DNA of 64,000 nucleotides from Mya arenaria (taxonomy: Eukaryota > Mollusca > Bivalvia > Myida > Myidae): contig NC_069136.1 in the NCBI RefSeq assembly GCF_026914265.1, positions 48,840,381 to 48,904,380 on the forward strand, in the 5' to 3' direction. Position numbers and translations under genes: made by a program. The notes under the pieces were generated by a model. The model worked only from the letters and a program-made list of their open reading frames with translations, was not told where the DNA came from and did no database searches. Below, piece after piece: positions 26,401-38,400 of this stretch; within the stretch, counting starts at the first letter, position 1, and the number at the start of each line of letters is the position of its first letter.

Positions 26401-29400
26401 AAGCGCCAAAATATCGCTAATATTTTTATCTGTTCATAAATCGAATTTTTTTTATCATTGAAGTCAAATAAGTGAAGTATGCTAATGCACCAAAATTAAT
26501 AAAAATGCATCAGCTTATGCCCATTTAGACTCAACTACCATACAACGTGTTACTCAAAACTTTACAAGAGTACATATTACTTATAAATTCATGTTCACAG
26601 TGTTACGGTTCACTTGATGGTATGGTTAACAAACACCACTCTTCAACAACAGTATCGGTGCAAGCCTGACTGCCAAAATGAGTCCAGCGGATGCAAGAAT
26701 GGTATAATAATACATGTATTGTGGATTTGCCTATGATATGTGTGTATACAAATGCACTTATACTCATAGTAAAGCAGTCTCGACAGCATTTATGATACAA
26801 TATCAAATATATTCTGTTATATAAATAAATGTGGCGATCAGTCCAGTATCAAACTGTAAATGGGAAAGTATGTTTGATGTCTTCTTAAATTAAAAACCTT
26901 TCTTTTCTTTTTCTCACAAACAAAATCAAAAACTCAACATATATTGATGTTGATTTTAGAATATCTTCTCTTTTCATGGGTTTATAAAATATGAAAAGCT
27001 TGCAGTACCTTGAAAAAAACTATCGCCGCAGCACTTTTGGATTGCATAAACGCGTGAAGAATAAGACGATGCTATCTTAATTCTTTAAACAATTTTTTAT
27101 ATATTGTAATGTAGTTTTGTTTCCCTTCAGGATATACGTTTCCATGTCTTTAAATGAGCCAGAAAAGCCTAAACAAATATTTTTAAAAAATGGACCGAAA
27201 TCTTTTCCATTATGATAATATCAAACTAACATACAATATGTTTTGTTATCACAGAACACCTGTCTCATCCCGCACCAGCATACTCATGTGATCATGGGGT
27301 ATGTGAAGGCGACGGGAAATGCACGTGTCACACCGGATATGCTGGAAGAAAATGCAATGTAAAGATACCGTATTGCTTGTTTTTGGAAACAAATACTTGC
27401 ATGAACGGTGGGCAATGTGTTAATACAAAAACAGAAGCAATTTGTCAATGTACAGTACATAACACAGGACCCATATGTGATATGTGTATACCGGGATATT
27501 CAGGACTAAACTGTGAAAACAACACAGACGAATGCGAATCTAACCCTTGTGAACATAACGGTACTTGTATCGACGGAATGAATAATTACACGTGCACATG
27601 TATCCCGGGATATTCAGGACTCAACTGTGAAAACGACACAGACGAATGCGAATCTAACCCTTGTGAACATAACGGTACTTGTATCGACGGAATGAATAAT
27701 TACACGTGCACATGTATACCGGGATATTCAGGACTCAACTGTGAAAACGACACAGACGAATGCGAATCTAACCCTTGTGAACATAACGGTACTTGTATGG
27801 ACGGAATGAATAATTACACGTGCACATGTATACCGGGGTATTCAGGACTAAACTGTGAAAACGACACAGACGAATGCGAATCTAACCCTTGTGAACATAA
27901 CGGTACTTGTATGGACGGAATGAATAATTACACGTGCACATGTATACCGGGATATTCAGGACTCAACTGTGAAAACGACACAGACGAATGCGAATCTAAT
28001 CCTTGTGAACATAACGGTACTTGTAACGACGGAATGAATAATTACACGTGCACATGTATACCGGGATATTCAGGACTAAACTGTGAAAACGACACAGACG
28101 AATGCGAATCTAACCCTTGTGAACATAACGGTACTTGTATGGACGGAATGAATAATTACACGTGCACATGTATACCGGGATATTCAGGACTAAACTGTGA
28201 AAACGACACAGACGAATGCGAATCTAATCCTTGTGATCACAACGGTACTTGTATGGACGGAATGAATAATTACACGTGCACATGCATACCGGGGTATTCA
28301 GGACTAAACTGTGAAAACAACACAGACGAATGCGAATCTAACCCTTGTGAACATAACGGTACTTGTATGGACGGAATGAATAATTACACGTGCACGTGTA
28401 TCCCAGGATATTCAGGACTCAACTGTGAAAACGACACAGACGAATGCGAATCTAACCCTTGTAAACATAACGGTACTTGTATCGACGGAATGAATAATTA
28501 CACGTGCACATGTATCCCGGGATATTCAGGACTCAACTGTGAAAACGACACAGACGAATGCGAATCTAACCCTTGTGAACATAACGGTACTTGTATCGAC
28601 GGAATGAATAATTACACGTGCACATGTATACCGGGATATTCAGGACTCAACTGTGAAAACGACACAGACGAATGCGAATCTAATCCTTGTGAACATAACG
28701 GTACTTGTATCGACGGAATGAATAATTACACGTGTACATGTATACCGGGATATTCAGGACTCAAATGTGAAAACAACACAGACGAATGCGAATCTAATCC
28801 TTGTGAACATAACGGTACTTGTAACGACGGAATGAATAATTACACGTGCACATGTATACCGGGGTATTCAGGACTAAACTGTGAAAACGACACAGACGAA
28901 TGCGAATCTAACCCTTGTGAACATAACGGTACTTGTATGGACGGAATGAATAACTACACGTGCACATGTATACCGGGTTATTCAGGACTAAACTGTGAAA
29001 ACGACACAGACGAATGCGAATCTAATCCTTGTGAACATAACGGTACTTGTATCGACGGAATGAATAATTACACGTGCACATGTATACCGGGATATTCAGG
29101 ACTCAACTGTGAAAACGACACAGACGAATGCGAATCTAATCCTTGTGAACATAACGGTACTTGTATCGACGGAATGAATAATTACACGTGCACATGTATA
29201 CCGGGGTATTCAGGACTAAACTGTGAAAACGACACAGACGAATGCGAATCTAACCCTTGTGAACATAACGGTACTTGTATGGACGGAATGAATAATTACA
29301 CGTGCACATGTATCCCGGGATATTCAGGACTCAACTGTGAAAACAACACAGACGAATGCGAATCTAACCCTTGTGAACATAACGGTACTTGTATGGACGG

Positions 29401-32400
29401 AATGAATAATTACACGTGCACGTGTATCCCGGGATATTCAGGACACAACTGTGAAAACGACACAGACGAATGTGAACTGAATCCTTGTGAACATAACGGT
29501 ACTTGTATGGACGAAATAAATAATTACACGTGCACGTGTACCCCGGGATATTCAGGACTCAACTGTGAAAACGACACAGACGAATGCGAATCTAACCCTT
29601 GTGAACATAACGGTACTTGTATCGACGGAATGAATAATTACACGTGCACATGTATCCCGGGATATTCAGGACTCAACTGTGAAAACAACACAGACGAATG
29701 CGAATCTAACCCTTGTGAACATAACGGTACTTGTATCGACGGAATGAATAATTACACGTGCACGTGTATCCCGGGATATTCAGGACTCAACTGTGAAAAC
29801 GACACAGACGAATGCGAATCTAACCCTTGTGAACATAACGGTACTTGTATGGACGGAATGAATAATTACACGTGCACATGTATCCCGGGATATTCAGGAC
29901 TCAACTGTGAAAACGACACAGACGAATGCGAATCTAACCCTTGTGAACATAACGGTACTTGTATCGACGGAATGAATAATTACACGTGCACATGTATCCC
30001 GGGATATTCAGGACTCAACTGTGAAAACGACACAGACGAATGCGAATCTAACCCTTGTGAACATAACGGTACTTGTATCGACGGAATGAATAATTACACG
30101 TGCACGTGTATCCCGGGATATTCAGGACTCAACTGTGAAAACGACACAGACGAATGCGAATCTAACCCTTGTGAACATAACGGTACTTGTATCGACGGAA
30201 TGAATAATTACACGTGCAGCTGTATACCGGGTTATTCAGGACTCAACTGTAAAAACAACACAGACGAATGCGAATCTAATCCTTGTGAACATAACGGTAC
30301 TTGTATTGACGGAATAAATAATTACACGTGCAGCTGTATACCGGGATATTCAGGGCTCAACTGTGAAAACAACACAGACGAATGTGAATCTAATCCTTGT
30401 GAACATAACGGTACTTGTATCGACGGAATGAATAATTACACGTGCACGTGTATACCGGGTTATTCAGGACTCAACTGTGCAAACGACACAGACGAATGCG
30501 AATCTAACCCTTGTGAACATAACGGTACTTGTATCGACGGAATGAATAATTACACGTGCACATGTATCCCGGGATATTCAGGACTCAACTGTGAAAACGA
30601 CACACACGAATGCGAATCTAACCCTTGTGAACATAACGGTACTTGTATCGACGGAATGAATAATTACACGTGCACATGTATACCGGGATATTCAGGACTC
30701 AACTGTGAAAACGACACAGACGAATGCGAATCTAACCCTTGTGAACATAACGGTACTTGTATCGACGGAATGAATAATTACACGTGTACATGTATACCGG
30801 GATATTCAGGACTCAACTGTGAAAACGACACAGACGAATGCGAATCTAACCCTTGTGAACATAACGGTACTTGTATCGACGGAATGAATAATTACACGTG
30901 CACATGTATCCCGGGATATTCAGGACTCAACTGTGAAAACAACACAGACGAATGCGAATCTAACCCTTGTGAACATAACGGTACTTGTATCGACGGAATG
31001 AATAATTACACGTGCACATGTATACCGGGATATTCAGGACTCAACTGTGAAAACGACACAGACGAATGCGAATCTAACCCTTGTGAACATAACGGTACTT
31101 GTATCGACGGAATGAATAATTACACGTGCACATGTATACCGGGATATTCAGGACTCAACTGTGAAAACAACACAGACGAATGCGAATTTAACCCTTGTGA
31201 ACATAACGGTACTTGTATCGACGAAATGAATAAATACACGTGCACATGTATCCCGGGATATTCAGGACTCAACTGTGAAAACGACACAGACGAATGCGAA
31301 TCTAACCCTTGTGATCATAACGGTACTTGTATGGACGGAATGAATAATTACACGTGCACATGTATACCGGGATATTCAGGACTAAACTGTGCAAACATCA
31401 CAGACGAATGTCAATCTAAACCTTGTGAACATAACGGTACTTGTATCGACGGAATGAATAATTACACGTGCACATGTATACCGGGATATTCAGGACTCAA
31501 CTGTGAAAACGACACAGACGAATGCGAATCTAACCCTTGTGAACATAACGGTACTTGTATCGACGGAATGAATAATTACACGTGCACATGTATACCGGGA
31601 TATTCAGGACTCAACTGTGAAAACAACACTGACGAATGCGAATCTAATCCTTGTGAACATAACGGAACATGTATCGACGGAATGAATAATTACACGTGCA
31701 CATGTATCCCAGGATATTCAGGACTCAACTGTGAAAACAACACAGACGAATGTGAATCTAATCCTTGTGAACGTAACGGAACTTGTATCGACGGAATGAA
31801 TAATTACACGTGCACATGTAAACCGGGATATTCAGGACTTAACTGTGAAAACAACACAGACGAATGCGAATCTTACCCCTGTGAACATAACGGTACTTGT
31901 ATCGACGGAATGAATAATTACACGTGCACATGTATCCCAGGTTATACAGGACTCAACTGTGAAAACAACACAGACGAATGCGAATCTAAACCTTGTGAAC
32001 ATAACGGTACTTGTATGGACGGAATGAATAATTACACGTGCACATGTATCCCGGGATATTCAGGACTCAACTGTGAAAACAACACAGACGAATGCGAATC
32101 TAACCCTTGTGAACATAACGGTACTTGTATCGACGGAATGAATAATTACACGTGCACGTGTATCCCGGGATATTCAGGACTCAACTGTGAAAACAACACA
32201 GACGAATGCGAATCTAATCCTTGTGAACATAACGGTACTTGTATCGACGGAATGAATAATTACACGTGCACATGTATCCCGGGATATTCAGGACTCAACT
32301 GTGAAAACAACACAGACGAATGCGAATCTAACCCTTGTGAACATAACGGTACTTGTATGGACGGAATGAATAATTACACGTGCACATGTATCCCGGGATA

Positions 32401-35400
32401 TTCAGGACTCAACTGTGAAAATGACACAGACGAATGTGAATCAAATCCTTGTGAACATAACGGTACTTGTATGGACGGAATGAATAATTACACGTGCACA
32501 TGTATCCCAGGATATTCAGGACTCAACTGTGAAAACAACACAGACGAATGCGAATCTAACCCCTGTGGACATAACGGTACTTGTATCGACGGAATAAATA
32601 ATTACACGTGCACATGTATACTGGGATATTCTGGGGTCAACTGTGAAAACGACACAGACGAATGCGAATCTAACCCTTGTCATAATAATGGTTCATGTTT
32701 AGATGATATGTTCAGTTATAGTTGCATTTGTATACCAGGTTATTACGGAGAGCATTGTGAGAAAGAAGTAGATGTGTGCCAATCTTCACCCTGTATGTAC
32801 AACGGCACATGCATCAATCTTGTAAATAATTACACGTGTTTGTGCCCCTCCGGATTTGACGGTAGAAATTGCAATCATAATATAAATGAATGTGCGCACC
32901 ATCCTTGCTCATATTTCAGTCTATGTCACGATGGGATAAATGGGTACACATGCGTATGTGATCCGGGATATACAGGGAGACATTGTGAAATTATTGCAAA
33001 CCGGATAGTTGAAAAGTCTATAGGACCCCTTTGTACTGAAAAGCAATGCAATGGTAATGTATGTCTTCATGGCGGAATACTTGATCGAAGATTTTCCGAA
33101 GAAGAGATGAAATGTTTATGCCATCTTGGTTGGGAAGGTGATAGATGTGAGAAAGACATAGACGAATGTTTGGCCTTGCCTTGCAATGATTCTCGCGTGT
33201 GTAGCAACGCCCCTGGAAGCTTCTGGTGCCTCGAGTACGGTAATGCTTCATTCATTTCACTTTGTGTTAAGACTGTCGGAATCTGACCAAAACAAAATTG
33301 TGTGTGCGGGCTATATAAACATGAAAATAATTTCTTTGATTCTTTAAAAAACAGGGAAAGGCGAAACTGTTTTCACAATATAATTAAATTTCATCATCAT
33401 AATAACTACAACTACAACAGTGTCGTGGTGTATATAACACCTTTTTTCACTCTCCCAGATTGACACACGTACACACAAGATCATAAGAAATGCATTGCTT
33501 TATGCAACATGGCTCCACAAAAAAAAAACTTTGTTTGTAATTTCTTTTTCGAAATTAGGTATAGGTGTTAGCCTATCAAATTAAATATAAAACAAATGCA
33601 TTTCTAAAGAAAAGTGCAGTTATTCCTTTTAAAGAGAATTAAATATGTTTAACTGGTTTTGTTTATCTACTTTATAACATCTGTTAAGCAGGACCTCCCG
33701 TCAGTGCAGTAAACCGATATCTGCATATAGAAATATAAACTGATATTGAGATCTTAAATGAAGGTGACGCCACTATAAGACTATTATAAAACGGCCGTAT
33801 CTTATTTCTCGAAACTTCTTTAACTTAGGCTAAAGGACGTAATTTTAATTAGCTCAAATCCATACTTAAAAAAAACATTTTTATAAATGATATGTCGTCA
33901 CACAGATGATTTCTATTTATAGTCTGGAAAGTTTTTAAAACGAAATTATTACACAATTTTTAGAAAAAAGGCTTAGCTTAAACCTGTATTAAGGGACTAA
34001 ACGCGTTTCAAGAAAATTGAGCCAGTATCTTTATTCTTAGCTAACACATACACATTCAGCTCAACAAAACACAGATATATGCACACTGTTCAAAACATGG
34101 CATATAATGTGTCTGAATTGATCGGAAGACAAGCATGCGTGCGTCTTCTCAATGATGGTGTATCTTTGTTCATGATTGCAAAAAGTAGATCGGGTAAAGT
34201 AGAGGTTCGGTTGCATTTATTGTTTACTAGAAGATAACTCATTAAGCGGGGAAAGAAATTAAATATCATTATAATTATGCTTTCAAATTCTTGTAGAGTT
34301 GATTTGATTCTGCGATGATCTGGATGAACATTATAAAATGGCAAAATATTAAGTAGTGATGTAACATACTTTGACCGGTAGAGAGAATGAGAATTCTGCA
34401 GTGTTATTTACCATTTCAGTTCCTTACACTTGCTTTATTTAGCATACACTTACAGTCTAACCCCGTTGGCTCGAACTCGCTTGGTTCGTATTCCTTGTTG
34501 GCTCGAACTAGATGTTAACGACCGGTCTCTTTAAATTTAATGTAAACATTTCCGCTTGGCTCGAATTTTTCGAGGCTCGAGGTATTTTCGCCGGTCCCTG
34601 GGAGTTCGAGCCAACGAGGTTCGACTGTATTTTTATTTAATTGGGTCAGAATAATTTCACGTTATTGTAAACAACAAAAAACAACATATTGATGTATTTA
34701 TGTGTTTGACAATGTAGAAATAAACTCTTAGTAATAATGCAGATGTTGTATTCTAAACAATGTAAGACGGTTTGCTCAGCTTGAAAGAATAGTTGTTAAA
34801 TAACGGTTCGGTACTTTCATTGACATTATTTAACTCGAAAAAAAAAATCAATATCACGATAAGGTTTTTTTTGTTTATTTTTTTCATCGATCCAGTTTCA
34901 TCTGAGAACACATTGCTGGAAGAACAAATTGAAGAAATCAGAACGTCATACCCTCTTTTATTGAACAAGACAAATGTTTTGCAGTGTGGTACAGTTCAGA
35001 TGGCGCTTGAACGCACTGAAGATTCTGGGTATGTCATGGTTTTCATGTCCTTAAAAAATAGCAAAAGTTTCTTTGATTTGGCTGAAAAGTCTTTAATCTG
35101 TAATGAGATAATTTGGGTTGAAAGAAGTCATTCTTTATTGTTGAAAATATGTTAATGGTTGTTTTGGAGAGGAGGTTTAAGAAGGTTGTTAAAACGATGT
35201 TAATAATTGTTTTGGGAGGACGACGTCTAAGTATGTTGATAAAAGGATGTTAATAATTGTTTTGGGAGGACGTCTAAGTATGTTGATAAAAGGATGTTAA
35301 TAATTGTTTTGGGAGGACGTCTAAGTATGTTGATAAAAGGATGTTAATAATTGTTTTGGGAGGACGTCTAAGTATGTTGATAAAAGGATGTTAATAATTG

Positions 35401-38400
35401 TTTTGGGAGGACGTCTAAGTATGTTGTTAAAACGATGTTAATAATTGTTTTGGGAGGACGTCTAAGTATGTTGATAAAAGGATGTTAATAATTGTTTTGG
35501 GAGGACGTCTAAGTATGTTGATAAAAGGATGTTAATAATTGTTTTGGGAGGACGTCTAAGTATGTTGTTAAAAGGATGTTAATAGTTTATTTGGGAGGAC
35601 GTCTAAGTATGTTGTTAAAAGGATGTTAATAGTTGTTTTGGGAGGACGTCTAAGTATGTTGTTAAAAGGATGTTAATAGTTTATTTGGGAGGACGTCTAA
35701 GTATGTTGATAAAAGGATGTTAATAATTGTTTTGGGAGGACGTCTAAGTATGTTGATAAAAGGATGTTAATAGTCTATTTGGGAGGACGTCTAAGAATGT
35801 TGTTAAAACGATGTTAATAATTGTTTTGGGAGGACGTCTAAGTATGTTGATAAAAGGATGTTAATAATTGTTTTGGGAGGACGTCTAAGTATGTTGTTAA
35901 AAGGATGTTAATAGTTTATTTGGGAGGACGTCTAAGTATGTTGATAAAACGATGTTAATAGTTGTTTTGGGAGGACGTCTAAGTATGTTGTTAAAAGGAT
36001 GTTAATAGTTTATTTGGGAGGACGTCTAAGTATGTTGATAAAACGATGTTAATAATTGTTTTGGGAGGACGTCTAAATATGTTGATAAAACGATGTTAAT
36101 AATTGTTTTGGGAGGACGTCTAAGTATGTTGTTAAAACGATGTTAATAGTTGTTTTGGGAGGACGTCTAAGTATGTTGATAAAATAATGTTAATAGTTGT
36201 TTTGGGAGGACGTCTAAGAATGTTGTTAAAACGATGTTAATAATTGTTTTGGGAGGACGTCTAAGTATGTTGTTAAAAGGATGTTAATAATTGTTTTGGG
36301 AGGACGTCTAAGTATGTTGATAAAAGGATGTTAATAATTGTTTTGGGAGGACGTCTAAGTATGTTGCTGAAACGATGTTAATAGTTGTTTTGGGAGGACG
36401 TCTAAGAATGTTGTTAAAACGATGTTAATAGTTAATTTGGGAGGACGTCTAAGTATGTTGATAAAACGATGTTAATAGTTGTTTTGGGAGGACGTCTAAG
36501 AATGTTGTTAAAAGGATGTTAATAATTGTTTTGGGAGGACGTCTAAGTATGTTGATAAAACAATGTTAATAATTGTTTTGGGAGGACGTCTAAGTATGTT
36601 GTTAAAACGATGTTAATAGTTGTTTTGGGAGGACGTCTAAGTTTGTTGATAAAATGATGTTAATAGTTGTTTTGGGAGGACGTCTAAGAATGTTGTTAAA
36701 ACGATGCTAATAATTGTTTTGGGAGGACGTCTAAGTATGTTGTTAAAAGGATGTTAATAATTGTTTTGGGAGGACGTCTAAGTATGTTGATAAAAGGATG
36801 TTAATAATTGTTTTGGGAGGACGTCTAAGTATGTTGATAAAAGGATGTTAATAATTGTTTTGGGAGGACGTCTAAGTATGTTGATAAAAGGATGTTAATA
36901 ATTGTTTTGGGAGGACGTCTAAGTATGTTGTTAAAACGATGTTAATAGTTGTTTTGGGAGGACGTCTAAGTATGTTGATAAAATGATGTTAATAATTGTT
37001 TTGGGAGGACGTCTAAGTATGTTGGTAAAACGATGTTAATAATTGTTTTGGGAGGACGTCTAAGTATGTTGATAAAAGGATGTTAATAATTGTTTTGGGA
37101 GGACGTCTAAGTATGTTGATAAAACGATGTTAATAGTTTATTTGGGAGGACGTCTAAGTATGTTGCTGAAACGATGTTAATAGTTTATTTGGGAGGACGT
37201 CTAAGTATGTTGCTGAAACGATGTTAATAGTTTATTTGGGAAGACGTCTAAGTATGTTGCTGAAACGATGTTAATGGTTTATTTGGGAGGACGTCTAAGG
37301 ATGTTGTTAAAACGATGTTAATAGTTTATTTGGGAGGACGTCTACGGATGTTGTTAAAACGATGTTAATAGTTGTTTTGGGAGGATGTCTACGGATGTTG
37401 TTAAAACGATGTTAATAGTTGTTTTGGGAGGATGTCTACGGATGTTGTTAAAACGATGTTAATAGTTTATTTGGGAGGACGTCTACGGATGTTGTTAAAA
37501 CGATGTTAATAGTTTATTTGGGAGGACGTCTACGGATGTTGTTAAGACGATGTTTATAGTTTATTTGGGAGGACGTCTACGGATGTTGTTTAGACGATGT
37601 TAATAGTTTATTTGGGAGGACGTCTACGGATGTTGTTAAAACGATGTTAATAGTTGTTTTGGGAGGATGTCTACGGATGTTGTTAAAACGATGTTAATAG
37701 TTGTTTTGGGAGGATGTCTACGGATGTTGTTAAAACGATGTTAATAGTTTATTTGGGAGGACGTCTACGGATGTTGTTAAAACGATGTTAATAGTTTATT
37801 TGGGAGGACGTCTACGGATGTTGTTAAAACGATGTTAATAGTTTATTTGGGAGGACGTCTACGGATGTTGTTAAGACGATGTTAATAGTTTATTTGGGAG
37901 GACGTCTACGGATGTTGTTAAGACGATGTTAATAGTTTATTTGGGAGGACGTCTACGGATGTTGTTAAAACGATGTTAATAGTTGTTTTGGGAGGATGTC
38001 TACGGATGTTGTTAAAACGATGTTAATAGTTGTTTTGGGAGGATGTCTACGGATGTTGTTAAAACGATGTTAATAGTTGTTTTGGGAGGACGTCTAAGTA
38101 TGTTGTTAAAACGATGTTAATAGTTTATTTGGGAGGACGTCTAAGTATGTTGCTGAAAAGAGATAAATACTTGTTTTTTTCTGTTAATATTATTTATTTT
38201 TATTTTATTTTATTTTTTTGGTGGGGGGGGGGTCTTAGGATGTTGATGAAACGATGATAATAGGTGTTTTGCAGGGAAGTCGAAAGATGTTGTTGCCATT
38301 TGTTAATAGTTGTTTTGAAAGGAGGTAGAAAGATCTTGTTGAGAAGATGTTAGTAGTTGTTTTAGGAAAAGGTCGACCGGATGTGTCTGAAACGAGGTTG

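Noticed and set aside
33018-33255. Minus-strand frames over the end of the EGF exon (and 48652-48928)
   Set aside because: Shadows of the EGF coding strand, without any signal of their own.
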